This document shows, one piece after another, positions 51,624 to 61,059 of a DNA stretch of 64,000 nucleotides. Position 1 is the first letter of the stretch. Each line of letters starts with the position of its first letter. The notes under the pieces were generated by a model, which saw only the letters and a program-made list of their open reading frames with translations, was not told the origin of the DNA and made no database searches. Location: contig NZ_QUNH01000001.1 of NCBI RefSeq assembly GCF_003387355.1, positions 62,001-126,000 on the forward strand. The letters run 5' to 3'. Source of the DNA: Winogradskyella sediminis (lineage in GTDB: Bacteria; Bacteroidota; Bacteroidia; Flavobacteriales; Flavobacteriaceae). The position numbers and the translations under genes were made by a program.

Positions 51624-53447
51624 ATGAAACGTATAAGCAAATTCCCCAAGTTTATTTTATTCATTCTTATAACAACACTCACTTTTAGTTCCTGTTCAAA
51701 AGATGAAGATGACCGAATATCTGGAGGTGAACAACAAGAAATTGTTCCCGATGAATTTTCTGAATATTTTGGTAATGAAATCTCAAGAGATTTTTTAGGT
51801 ACCGTCATTGATAAAAATCATCTTCCCATTGAAGGCGTTTTAGTCACCATTGGTGATGATACCGCATATACCGATAGCAATGGTGTCTTTATGATTAAGA
51901 ACGCGACAATTAATGAACGTTTTGGCTACATAAAAGCTTCAAAAACAGGTTATATCCATGGTTCTAGAAATGTGGTACCTTCTAATGGCACCAATAAAGT
52001 AACGATGATGTTATTAGACCACAATATTATAGGTACTGTAAATAGTGGAGAAACTGGCAATGTTTCGCTTAACAATGGAAGTTCTGTTAATTTTGACGGC
52101 AACTTTATTAAAGAAGATGGTTCAGAATATTCAGGATCAGTAAATGTGATTGTACATCATTTAGACCCAACCGACGAGGATATGCCTTTACAACGCCCAG
52201 GTATGTTGTACGCCCAAAACAAAGAAGGAGCCGAACGCATGCTTCAAACGCTTGGTATGCTCGCTGTAGAATTGCGAGGAAGTGCTGGAGAAGAACTTAA
52301 TTTAGCGGAAGGTTCAACATCCGAAATTCAAATGTATGTTGATCCAAGTTTAATGACTATAGCACCAGCCACCATCCCTTTATGGTATTTTGATGAAACC
52401 AAAGGCTACTGGATTGAAGAAGGTGAAGCTACATTACAAGGCAACATGTATGTCGGCACTGTATCTCATTTTTCATTTTGGAATTATGACATTCAAGCAG
52501 AAGCAGTTACACTATGTATTACAGCAACCAATGAAGATAACAATGCATTAAACAATCTTTGGGTAAAAATAACCAGTCTAACTTATGGTACAACCACTGG
52601 TTTTACTAACGAAAATGGAGAAGTTTGTGGTTATATACCTAGCAATGAAAGCTTAGAACTTAATGTGTATAGTTATGATTTTTGTGGAAATACAGCACTT
52701 TATTCAGAAATGATAGGTCCTTTTACAACAGATTCTGATATTTCTATAACAGTACCGGAAAGCTCAGATATTATAGAAGAAACTATAACAGGAAATTTTA
52801 ATACATGTGATGACAATGCAGTAACCGATGGTTACGTTCAGTTAAAATATGGTGGTCAAATTTTTACAGATGTTGTAAGTGATGGCACTTTTGAAATAAG
52901 CTTATTACGTTGTGAAGAAGACAATACTTTTCAAATAAAAGCAAGTGATTATGTAAATCTTCAAACAACAGATAGTATTAGTTACACTTTTACAACTCCT
53001 TTAACTAATATTGGTACCATAACGGCCTGCAATACGGTTTCTGAGTTTGTTCAATATAGCATTGATGATGGCGACGTCATTTATATTTTGGATAATATAA
53101 ATAGTCAGTTCGACACAAACTCACCAAATTATAACGCACCTATATTAACCCTTAGTGGCTCTAGTAATGACGGTAATTGCTTTTATATGTTCGGAAAATT
53201 AGACAACACCAACTATGAAGGCACCTATGACAATTACGCATGGAATGATACTGGTGATGAGAACACAGGTTTCAATCTTGAAGAATGTCTCGGTATTTCT
53301 AATGTTAATAACAACATAATTTACAATCTTACTTCCCTTGGAAGCGTTGGAGAATATATTGACATCAATTTTAATGGAACATACGAAGATTATGAAGGAA
53401 ACACACATACTATTAGTGGAATGGTACATGTTTTGAGGGATAATTAA
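51624..53447 (+). CDS. large lipoprotein with carboxypeptidase-regulatory-like and FAM171/CILP-like domains
   Basis: The lipobox Cys is in LTFSSCSKDEDD near residue 25. A CarboxypepD_reg-like domain follows (about 55-130: FLGTVIDKNHLPIEGVLVTI, YTDSNGVFMIKNA). The middle, about 135-290, with VNVIVHHLDPTDEDMP, WYFDETKGYWIEEGEA and GTVSHFSFWNYDIQAE, resembles the extracellular domain of FAM171/CILP-type proteins, an assignment I hold loosely. Two further beta-sandwich segments complete 607 residues. It is probably outer-surface exposed; the role is unknown. Confidence 0.75.
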   Translation: MKRISKFPKFILFILITTLTFSSCSKDEDDRISGGEQQEIVPDEFSEYFGNEISRDFLGTVIDKNHLPIEGVLVTIGDDTAYTDSNGVFMIKNATINERFGYIKASKTGYIHGSRNVVPSNGTNKVTMMLLDHNIIGTVNSGETGNVSLNNGSSVNFDGNFIKEDGSEYSGSVNVIVHHLDPTDEDMPLQRPGMLYAQNKEGAERMLQTLGMLAVELRGSAGEELNLAEGSTSEIQMYVDPSLMTIAPATIPLWYFDETKGYWIEEGEATLQGNMYVGTVSHFSFWNYDIQAEAVTLCITATNEDNNALNNLWVKITSLTYGTTTGFTNENGEVCGYIPSNESLELNVYSYDFCGNTALYSEMIGPFTTDSDISITVPESSDIIEETITGNFNTCDDNAVTDGYVQLKYGGQIFTDVVSDGTFEISLLRCEEDNTFQIKASDYVNLQTTDSISYTFTTPLTNIGTITACNTVSEFVQYSIDDGDVIYILDNINSQFDTNSPNYNAPILTLSGSSNDGNCFYMFGKLDNTNYEGTYDNYAWNDTGDENTGFNLEECLGISNVNNNIIYNLTSLGSVGEYIDINFNGTYEDYEGNTHTISGMVHVLRDN

Positions 53448-53466
53448 AATCTTATTTTATACATAT

Positions 53467-53502
53467 AAAAAAAGCCTCACTTCTTAAAGAAGTGAGGCTT
53501 TT
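53467..53502. terminator. bidirectional terminator
   Basis: AAAAGCCTCACTTCTT / AAGAAGTGAGGCTTTT is a perfect long stem between two converging genes. Confidence 0.9.
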
Positions 53503-53518
53503 AAATTGTTATTATCAA

Positions 53519-56278
53519 TTATAGAGTATAAGTCAATCTAAAGGTAACAAAACGAGGTAAAATAAAGGTTTCTGAACTGTAAACTGAAATATTACTAGAA
53601 CCATTATTAACCTCAGAATCTATATTTAATAAATTCGTCGCCTTAATTTGGTATTCCCATTTAGCATCTTCATCTTTTCTATAAGATAAACTTGCGTTCC
53701 AAGTTTGATAGGACTGTGTTTCGTTTACATTACTACTTTGACTGGTGTATGAATAATCAGTTCTAAATGTAAAAGCATTCCATATGTAAGCATCAAACTC
53801 TACTGATGGAGCATTTGTAATAAATTGCGTATCGTTCTCTCCTTGTTTTGTATCAGAAACGCTATATCTATACCCTAAAGTTACATTTGGTGCCTCTCTA
53901 AAATTAGTGCTTATTTCTGGCGAATAAGTTTGAGAAAAAGTCTCATTTACCGATCTTACATCTTCCACAAATTGATTACTCTTGCTGTAATTATAACTTA
54001 AGCGCATACTAGCTTTTAATTTCCCGAAAGTTCGTTGCACACGACCACTCGCAGAAACGCTCTCATCTGCAAAATTTGAATTAAAATACGTACTAGTTCT
54101 AATAACATTATCAAAGTTAGTGAACGATCTTATTTGGTCAATATTCTTGTTATAATTTAGGAAAGCAAAAACATTGGTATAATTAAATAAATTAAAACTA
54201 AAATATCGTAAACTTAAATTATGTGAAAGTGAATTCTGTAAGTTTGGTTCACCATACTGAAGACTATTATAATCGTTTAAAACCAAACCTTCAGCTAAAC
54301 TTGTAACATCTGTAAATGAGTTTTGCATATTGTATCTAAACGTTAAACTCTCACTCTTTTTAAATTGAATTTGCGTTTCGAAGTCTGGTAATATTCTAAA
54401 GAAATTATCTTCGTAAGTCTCCCCAAATTGCGTGTTTTTATTACCATAAGCATGTACCGAAAACCCTGGTGTAATGGTAAACTTACCTGTTTTTAATCGG
54501 TAATGAAAACCCAAATAAATATCGCTAAAATTATACTCAGTATCATTTTCATTTCGTAATACTTCACCTTCCTCTGTTGTAACGGTTGAAATAGGATCAT
54601 AATAAGTACCATCATCTAAAAATTGAAAAATATTAGAATTAAACTTCTGTGTACTTAAAATAGTCCCTAAAGTAAGGTTAATATTACTTTTTGAATTCAA
54701 AATATTATAATAGTCTAATTTCGCATCTAATTGATTCGATTTTATACGTCTATCTTGATTTAAATCATAACTTAATTGATCTAAATCCAATCCTAATTCA
54801 TCAGCTGTATTATCAAAAGCATCGCGTTCTTCTGGGTCTGTAGCAAAATTATTAGAAGGATCATTTACCAATATTGCATTGTAAAATGGATCTTCATCTT
54901 TTAATAAGTGCTGCGCCTCAAAAGCAAAAATATTGTTCTCATTTAGGGTATAGTAATAATTTACATTTTGATTTATACTATAAGGTTTAGCTTCGTCTAC
55001 TTGAAATGTATTACCCACTACAGATGAAAATTCATTTTGAGTTTCAGAATCATCAGAAATACGTGCTAAAACATCATAGTTTAATTGGTTATTAGCGTTT
55101 GGCTTATAGGCTGCGCTTAACTTTGCTAATCCTTGGTTAGTAGCTTCTCTACCAGTTTGGATGGTTTCTTCATCTGGAATACCAAGCTCTGAATTAGTAT
55201 ATCTTACAAAACTTTCTTCTCTAGTATTTAGCCTATTACTGTTATAGATTAAAAAACCACTTAAATCTAAAGCTTTATTTGGTGAATAACTAAAGTTAAC
55301 TGCGGCTAGCTTAGACTCAACCGATTGAGAATCGTCTACATTTGTTATACCACTTAATCCGTTATCTCCAAGATTAAGACTTGTACCACTGCTAGAACTA
55401 GGACTTCTAAAACCTCCTCCAAAATTTCGAAGATCTCTTCCTGTTAAGGCCACTTCACCAATATTATTAATATCACCAATAACGTTAATACTGTATTTAG
55501 GACTGTAGTAAAATAGCTTTGGTTGTACTAGATACAGATTATCATTTGGAGATGGTGCCACTCCTCCACCTGCTGTAACATCCCCAAACCAAAAGTTTTC
55601 TTTTCCTTCTTTTAATTTAATATTGATAGCCACATTATCTTGGTTATTTTGAACGCTACTTAATTGTCCTACTTCAGCATAATTACGTAAAACTTGAATT
55701 TTATCGACAGCATTTGAAGGAATATTTTTAGTCGCCAATTTTGTATCACCATCAAAGAAGTCTTTACCATTCACCATAAGTTTACTCACCTCTTTTCCTT
55801 CGACCTCAATCTTACCTTCTGAGGTAATTTCTACGCCAGGTAATTTTTTTAAAACATCTTCAAGTTTTCGTTCTGTTCCGCTCTTAAACGAATCTGCGTT
55901 ATAGATAAGAGTATCTCCTTTAACGGTGACTGGCATATCGTATGTTAGCTCAACAGCATCTAACATATTATCTGCAACCATGCTAAAATCTTTGGTAATA
56001 TCAACATCTTTAGTCTCAACAGTTTCATTTACGGATTTCAATCCAATATAACTGATTTGTATACTATATGTTCCATTTTTACCTAATGAAATAACATATT
56101 TTCCGTCGGCATCAGTAATGGCGTAAGACTCTAAGGTATTAGATTCTTTGTTAATAGCTATGATATTGGCTAACTCTAATGGCGCCCCAATACTATCTTT
56201 AACAACTCCTTGCATTTTAATTTGAGCAAAAGAACTCATTACCGCTAAAGTAAATAGCAGTGCTAAAATATTTTTCAT
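53519..56278 (-). CDS. outer-membrane beta-barrel protein, TonB-receptor-like
   Basis: After the signal peptide (LALLFTLAVMSSFAQ) comes a CarboxypepD_reg-like domain (about 20-105: MQGVVKDSIGAPLELANIIA), then a plug-like domain (about 115-225: GTERKLEDVLKKLPGVEI, EVSKLMVNGKDFFDGD, NAVDKIQVLRNYAEV). The rest is a barrel ending ILPRFVTFRLTYTL. It belongs to the large barrel family that often lies with GLPGLI genes. Its operon partners are two GLPGLI proteins, and it faces a two-component system. The substrate is unknown. Confidence 0.88.
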   Translation of the reverse strand: MKNILALLFTLAVMSSFAQIKMQGVVKDSIGAPLELANIIAINKESNTLESYAITDADGKYVISLGKNGTYSIQISYIGLKSVNETVETKDVDITKDFSMVADNMLDAVELTYDMPVTVKGDTLIYNADSFKSGTERKLEDVLKKLPGVEITSEGKIEVEGKEVSKLMVNGKDFFDGDTKLATKNIPSNAVDKIQVLRNYAEVGQLSSVQNNQDNVAINIKLKEGKENFWFGDVTAGGGVAPSPNDNLYLVQPKLFYYSPKYSINVIGDINNIGEVALTGRDLRNFGGGFRSPSSSSGTSLNLGDNGLSGITNVDDSQSVESKLAAVNFSYSPNKALDLSGFLIYNSNRLNTREESFVRYTNSELGIPDEETIQTGREATNQGLAKLSAAYKPNANNQLNYDVLARISDDSETQNEFSSVVGNTFQVDEAKPYSINQNVNYYYTLNENNIFAFEAQHLLKDEDPFYNAILVNDPSNNFATDPEERDAFDNTADELGLDLDQLSYDLNQDRRIKSNQLDAKLDYYNILNSKSNINLTLGTILSTQKFNSNIFQFLDDGTYYDPISTVTTEEGEVLRNENDTEYNFSDIYLGFHYRLKTGKFTITPGFSVHAYGNKNTQFGETYEDNFFRILPDFETQIQFKKSESLTFRYNMQNSFTDVTSLAEGLVLNDYNSLQYGEPNLQNSLSHNLSLRYFSFNLFNYTNVFAFLNYNKNIDQIRSFTNFDNVIRTSTYFNSNFADESVSASGRVQRTFGKLKASMRLSYNYSKSNQFVEDVRSVNETFSQTYSPEISTNFREAPNVTLGYRYSVSDTKQGENDTQFITNAPSVEFDAYIWNAFTFRTDYSYTSQSSNVNETQSYQTWNASLSYRKDEDAKWEYQIKATNLLNIDSEVNNGSSNISVYSSETFILPRFVTFRLTYTL

Positions 56279-56336
56279 ATAATTTGGTTATGGTATTTTG
56301 TTAGTTAGTTTTCTATGGCAATGACGTCATTAGAAT

Positions 56337-57209
56337 TTAGTTTCGTCTTCGTCCACCACCTCTGTTACGGCCACCATACATCTCTCTCATTTCTTCCATT
56401 TTTTTAGTCGTAATTTCGGTATATTCTTTCTGTGTTACTTCTTGACCTTTTTTAGGCTTTTCTATGGTTTCTTTTTCTTTTGGATTTAATACAATTTTAG
56501 TGCACAATATCGTTGTACGGTCCGCATTTACCTCTAAAATTAAACCTGGTAAACCCCAATAATTACCTGGACCTTGGTTCACTGGAATTTGTGGTGTATA
56601 CCATGCTACAACTTCTATCATTTTAGGTTCTGCTGGTTTATTAGCATCTGTAGAGTCTTTGGCACCTTCACCGTTATCTTTTGACCTTGGCCCTCTAGGA
56701 CCTCTGAAACTTTGAAAATCTACCCCTTGTGGCTCTATAGTTACCGTGGCTTTAAAACAAGTATATTGTCCAATCGTTTTAGTTTCAGTACCCATCTGCC
56801 ATTCAATAGCTTTTAATTCATCTTTAACTAAAAACTGTTTTCCAAAGAACTCTTCATCTTTTAGCATCTCTTTAGTTTGCACATTTTTATAGATTGGACC
56901 ACCTGTTAAGCTAGATCCAAAGCCTCCTCTTCCACCTCTTGTTCCAGGAGCAGCTAATTTTTCTTCTTCTTTATAAATGGATTCCAATTTATTAAAAGTT
57001 AATGTGTACTCTTTTTCCAAAAAGCTCTTCATGCGTTCTTCAATTTGCTTTTTACGTTCTGGTGTCATGTCTTGACCTCCAAACTGGTCTAAATCCATAG
57101 TTGTTTTAGACATATAAGACGCTTTTCCTTGAAAATCTTGAGCAAACAAATTTGATCCAGAAATAAGAACAATTAATAGTAACGCAATCTTGAGTGGTAA
57201 TTTCTTCAT
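56337..57209 (-). CDS. GLPGLI family protein
   Basis: A secreted protein (signal ending GSNLFAQ) of 290 residues. The family motif is in NYWGLPGLILEVNADRTTIL. Other shared segments are YTLTFNKLESIYKEEE, YTCFKATVTI and VAWYTPQIPVNQGPG. The C-terminal end is Arg/Gly-rich (GGRNRGGGRRRN), and a second Gly/Arg stretch lies near residue 95. Both could bind polyanions. It is a paralog of the next gene, 107 bases away. Function is unknown. Confidence 0.9.
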   Translation of the reverse strand: MKKLPLKIALLLIVLISGSNLFAQDFQGKASYMSKTTMDLDQFGGQDMTPERKKQIEERMKSFLEKEYTLTFNKLESIYKEEEKLAAPGTRGGRGGFGSSLTGGPIYKNVQTKEMLKDEEFFGKQFLVKDELKAIEWQMGTETKTIGQYTCFKATVTIEPQGVDFQSFRGPRGPRSKDNGEGAKDSTDANKPAEPKMIEVVAWYTPQIPVNQGPGNYWGLPGLILEVNADRTTILCTKIVLNPKEKETIEKPKKGQEVTQKEYTEITTKKMEEMREMYGGRNRGGGRRRN

Positions 57210-57280
57210 TTTAAATAGTATAGTTAAACTTTATAATAGTTGTGTTAATCTTAACCATAAGACTCTACAAATGAAGAAAA

Positions 57281-57311
57281 GTTAAATTGAGATATGTTAA
57301 ACTTGTGTTAA
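57281..57311. promoter_or_regulatory. GTTAA repeats ahead of the distal GLPGLI gene
   Basis: GTTAA occurs at 57281, 57296 and 57307 in the gap between the two GLPGLI genes; the last two are 11 bases apart. The motif matches the GTTAAC triplet at 58662-58687, so the response regulator may also bind here. AT-rich sequence makes single copies common. Confidence 0.35.
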
Positions 57312-57316
57312 GGAAA

Positions 57317-58168
57317 TTAACCTCCTATGGTGATATGAATTGCTCCATCCTTAGATCCTCTACTCGGTGCATAACGCTCCATCATTTCTTTTTGTTTTTT
57401 ATCCATAATTATATCGTATTCTTTTTGATTCACTTCTTTACCTTTCGTTGGTGCTTCAATCTTAATTTGTTCTTCAGGATTAATTACAATTTTACTACAA
57501 ATAACGGTGAGCTTACCATCGTGAATCTCTAAAATTAAACCTGGGAGTCCTTGGTATTTTGCAGGCCCATTACTTACCGGAATTTGTGGAGTATACCACG
57601 CGGTTACCGTACGTTCGGTCATTTCTGGCTCTTTTTCCTTTTCTGTATTATCCTCTTTTTTATTAGAACCACTGTTAAAATTAAAATTCACTTTAGGCAC
57701 TTGTTTGGTATAGGTAGCTTTAAAGCACATATATTCACCAATATGTTTAGTATCGGATTGAAGCTGCCAATCTATAGGTACTATAGTATCTTTAATTAAG
57801 AATTTTTTACCCATAGTTTCCTTTTGATCTATGTACGTTTTCTGTTGTATATTTTTGTAAAACACATCAGACCCACCACTACTAAAAGACATCTGAAAAC
57901 CGCTACCAACTTGAGGCTTATCTAACGCTACTTCTTGTTTATATACAGATGCTGATCTATTAAAAGTTAAAGTATATGTTTTTTGAAATTGCTTTTTCAT
58001 CATTTCAATCATTTGTTTCTGCATCGCATCATTTACTTTAGTACTATCCATTTTAATATCAAAATCGCGATGAGTTTTGTAGGTGGCTACTCCTTGAAAA
58101 TCTTGAGCATTTACAGTTGGTAGCACCACCATAAGGGTCATTATTATAATTCTTGTTAACATTATCAT
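57317..58168 (-). CDS. GLPGLI family protein
   Basis: 283 residues with a signal segment ending TVNAQ. KYQGLPGLILEIHDGKLTVI holds the family motif, with YTLTFNRSASVYKQE, YMCFKATYT and TAWYTPQIPVSNGPA as in its neighbour. It lacks the Arg/Gly-rich tail. It follows the 139-residue gene by 11 bases on the same strand. Confidence 0.9.
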   Translation of the reverse strand: MIMLTRIIIMTLMVVLPTVNAQDFQGVATYKTHRDFDIKMDSTKVNDAMQKQMIEMMKKQFQKTYTLTFNRSASVYKQEVALDKPQVGSGFQMSFSSGGSDVFYKNIQQKTYIDQKETMGKKFLIKDTIVPIDWQLQSDTKHIGEYMCFKATYTKQVPKVNFNFNSGSNKKEDNTEKEKEPEMTERTVTAWYTPQIPVSNGPAKYQGLPGLILEIHDGKLTVICSKIVINPEEQIKIEAPTKGKEVNQKEYDIIMDKKQKEMMERYAPSRGSKDGAIHITIGG

Positions 58169-58179
58169 TTTATTGGTTT

Positions 58180-58599
58180 TTAATTTTTGTGAGTATAATA
58201 ATTAATAGCGACCTCCTTAAGCTTTTTTATACGGCTTAAAAAGTAATCTTTATTTTCTGTTGTACTTTCAATTTTTAAGGTCATGGATTTAGTGTATCCC
58301 TTAGAAAGACCTTTTACATTGCAAACCAGCTCAAAAGAGAGATTCTGGTACGCTTTAGCTTCCTCTAATAATACGTTGAAATCAGTCAAAATGAGTTCCG
58401 ATTGCAATTCTTGTAACGAATCTACAGTGACCACTATATTTAGTGCATGGTGCTCAATTTCTGCAATTGGTCTATCGTACTTAGATTTATGTTCAGACTG
58501 ACTAAACCCAATCATAGACATTACAATGAGTATGCTTAAACAAGCATATTTTAACGTTTTGAATTTATTAGACTTGTAAGATTTATAAATTGTAATCAT
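58180..58599 (-). CDS. small secreted protein of unknown function
   Basis: 139 residues with a membrane or signal segment (YACLSILIVMSMIGFSQ) around 18-34. The rest is a mixed alpha/beta domain, for example VTVDSLQELQSELILTD and LSKGYTKSMTLKIES. I recognise no family. It is first in the operon with two GLPGLI genes and the barrel gene, and divergent from the sensor kinase across a 128-base region with GTTAAC repeats. A regulatory or periplasmic partner role is possible. Confidence 0.75.
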   Translation of the reverse strand: MITIYKSYKSNKFKTLKYACLSILIVMSMIGFSQSEHKSKYDRPIAEIEHHALNIVVTVDSLQELQSELILTDFNVLLEEAKAYQNLSFELVCNVKGLSKGYTKSMTLKIESTTENKDYFLSRIKKLKEVAINYYTHKN

Positions 58600-58661
58600 A
58601 TGGATGGTTTTCTTTTAAAGTTATTGCTCTACAAATATCTCAACATCAATTTGGCTTTTAG

Positions 58662-58687
58662 GTTAACCAGTGTTAACGTGTGTTAAC
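58662..58687. promoter_or_regulatory. three GTTAAC repeats at exact 10-bp spacing
   Basis: GTTAAC occurs at 58662, 58672 and 58682, so all copies face the same side of the helix. The array lies between the divergent small-gene/GLPGLI operon and the kinase/regulator operon. OmpR-type regulators bind such phased direct repeats. The likely binder is the regulator at 60259-60942. Confidence 0.65.
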
Positions 58688-58715
58688 CAATCGCATAACT
58701 TAAAGATTAACTTTA

Positions 58716-58723
58716 TACATTTG
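58716..58723 (+). promoter_or_regulatory. kinase operon -7 element, very close to the start codon
   Basis: TACATTTG is an exact TAnnTTTG match ending four bases before the ATG at 58728. Transcription would begin at or about the A of the start codon, giving a leaderless mRNA. Confidence 0.5.
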
Positions 58724-58727
58724 GCAT

Positions 58728-60266
58728 ATGAATGACAAACGATATCAATGGATTTTATATACCATCGTCACCGTAATTATTATTACAATTGGTATACAGA
58801 TCTACTGGAATTACAAAAACTACCAAACCAATAAACAACAGCTCATCAATGAGGTGCAAATTAGTTTGGATAAAGCTGTAGATGATTATTACGCAGATTT
58901 AGCAGAACGTACAACAATTGGTGTGTTTCTTGAAGGAGATATGCAAAAGAACGCTTTTAAAGAAGGTGGAGAATTAGAACATTTTTTTGAGCGTATTGAT
59001 GAATCTAAACAAGGCTTTCGTCATCTCGATTCGTTAGATGTAGATGGTATTGAAGGCATAACGATATTTAGAGGGCATAAGGCAGATTCAATGTCTAAAC
59101 AACTTTCTAAAAAAGAAAAACCCCTAAAAAAAGCGGATTTCAATCACGATAGTAATAGCTTTAAAATCGATAACAAAGAGGTTCAATTCAGAAATGCTGA
59201 GTTCTTAACCTCCAAGGTGATGATTTCTATAAATAATGACACTCTAGATGTTAAAGCTGTTGAGCAAAGGGTTTCGAAAGAATTAGAGCGCAAAAACATT
59301 AACGTTGATTTTTTCTTGAACTATGACGACCCAACCCTTTTTAAAACGGATTCCTTAATACAACAATACAAACCAGAATTAGATTCTAAATATCAATCTC
59401 AAGGCTATTTACAAACCAAAACAAACTCTACATTTTTGCCTGGTGGAACTTCCTTAGCGATTCTTTTTACCAACACTACAAAGGTGATTTTAAATCGAAT
59501 TCTCGGTGGTATTTTAATTTCAACACTCTTAGTATTAGCCGTAATCAGCTGTCTTTTTTATCTTTTAAAAATCATAAAACATCAAAAGCAATTAGCCGAA
59601 GTAAAAAATGATTTAATTAGCAATATCACTCACGAATTTAAGACACCTATTGCAACGGTTAGTGCCGCTTTAGAAAGCATTAGTAACTTTAATACTATTG
59701 ATAACAAAGAAAAAACTAAGAAATACCTCAGCATGTCTACCGTACAATTAAACAAATTGAATATCATGGTAGAAAAACTCTTAGAAACCGCAACATTAGA
59801 CAGTGGTAGTCTAAAACTAAACAAAACAGATTATGATTTTATTACAATGCTCAAAGCGTTGATAGAGCGGTATATCATTCAATTTCCAAACAAAACATTT
59901 TATAGCGACATTCCACTCCAAAGCCTAATCATTAATGCAGATAATTTTCACTTAGAAAATGCATTGAACAACATTTTAGATAACGCTATAAAGTATGGAG
60001 GAGATACTATTACTATACAGTTAAAAGCAAGTAAAACGACATTTCATATTTTAATTTCTGATAATGGTAATAGTTTATCAAGCGAGCATAAAAGCAAGAT
60101 TTTCGATAAATTTTATCGTGTTCCTACAGGTAATACTCATAATGTAAAAGGTTTTGGAATTGGTCTGTACTACACCAAAACCATAATTAATAAACATCAC
60201 GGTAATATCGCTTTAGAGCTAGATAAGAAGGCAACCACATTTAAAATAACACTACCAAATGGCTAA
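58728..60266 (+). CDS. sensor histidine kinase
   Basis: 512 residues. Membrane helices at about 9-28 and 245-275 enclose a periplasmic sensor of roughly 215 residues with no recognised fold. The kinase core follows: LISNITHEFKTPIATVSAAL with the phosphorylated His near residue 302, N-box LENALNNILDNAIKYGG, and G-box KGFGIGLYYTKTII. The gene overlaps the response regulator by 8 bases, so the two are translationally coupled. The ligand is unknown; the divergent outer-membrane module suggests an envelope signal. Confidence 0.93.
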   Translation: MNDKRYQWILYTIVTVIIITIGIQIYWNYKNYQTNKQQLINEVQISLDKAVDDYYADLAERTTIGVFLEGDMQKNAFKEGGELEHFFERIDESKQGFRHLDSLDVDGIEGITIFRGHKADSMSKQLSKKEKPLKKADFNHDSNSFKIDNKEVQFRNAEFLTSKVMISINNDTLDVKAVEQRVSKELERKNINVDFFLNYDDPTLFKTDSLIQQYKPELDSKYQSQGYLQTKTNSTFLPGGTSLAILFTNTTKVILNRILGGILISTLLVLAVISCLFYLLKIIKHQKQLAEVKNDLISNITHEFKTPIATVSAALESISNFNTIDNKEKTKKYLSMSTVQLNKLNIMVEKLLETATLDSGSLKLNKTDYDFITMLKALIERYIIQFPNKTFYSDIPLQSLIINADNFHLENALNNILDNAIKYGGDTITIQLKASKTTFHILISDNGNSLSSEHKSKIFDKFYRVPTGNTHNVKGFGIGLYYTKTIINKHHGNIALELDKKATTFKITLPNG

Positions 60267-60942
60267 TAAAATTAAATTGTTATTGGCTGAAGATGAAGCC
60301 GCATTAGGACAAATTGTAAAAGAAAGTTTAGAAACTCGAGATTTTGAAGTTATGCTGTGCGAAAATGGCGAAAAAGCCTTTGAAAAATACACCACGGAAA
60401 AACCAGAAATTTTAGTTTTAGATGTCATGATGCCTAAACTAGATGGATTTACTTTAGCAAAAAACATTAGAGCTATTGACGATGATATTCCTATTATATT
60501 TTTAACCGCTAAATCTCAAACTGCTGATGTGGTTGAAGGGTTTTCTATTGGAGGAAACGATTATCTAAAAAAACCGTTTAGTATGGAAGAGCTCATCGTG
60601 AGAGTACACAATTTGTTGTCTCGTACCAAAACTCAAAAAAAATCTGATATTATAAGAATAGGAGACTATACCTTCGAGTTTCCTAAACAACATCTTACAT
60701 TTAAGGATGAAGACTTTGTGCAACTCACCCATCGCGAAGCACATTTGTTGTTTCATCTTATAAAAAATAAAAATCAGGTTTTAGATCGCTCTTTAATATT
60801 AAATAAACTCTGGGGAACTGACGACTTTTTTACAGCGCGCAGCATGGATGTTTTTATCAGTAAACTCAGAAAAAAACTGATAAAAGATAAGCGTATTCAG
60901 ATTATTAATGTTCGTGGATTTGGGTATAAGTTAACGGTTTAA
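60259..60942 (+). CDS. OmpR-family response regulator
   Basis: 227 residues: receiver domain (1-120) with acidic pair AEDEAAL, phosphoacceptor Asp in VLDVMMPKLDGF (near residue 55), Thr in FLTAKS and Lys in YLKKPF; then a winged-helix domain (about 130-227: LTHREAHLLFHLIKNK, RSMDVFISKLRKKL, INVRGFGYKL). It pairs with the kinase just upstream. The GTTAAC repeats at 58662-58687 are its candidate site. Confidence 0.94.
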   Translation: MANKIKLLLAEDEAALGQIVKESLETRDFEVMLCENGEKAFEKYTTEKPEILVLDVMMPKLDGFTLAKNIRAIDDDIPIIFLTAKSQTADVVEGFSIGGNDYLKKPFSMEELIVRVHNLLSRTKTQKKSDIIRIGDYTFEFPKQHLTFKDEDFVQLTHREAHLLFHLIKNKNQVLDRSLILNKLWGTDDFFTARSMDVFISKLRKKLIKDKRIQIINVRGFGYKLTV

Positions 60943-61059
60943 GTTGTGCTTTTCCATCGTTATTAGATGGCTAATTGTCACTAGAATTAAAAACCTACAC
61001 TACCTACGATTCTAAACTGAAACAATTTTTGTACTTTTCAATATTATTCGCCCATAGCT

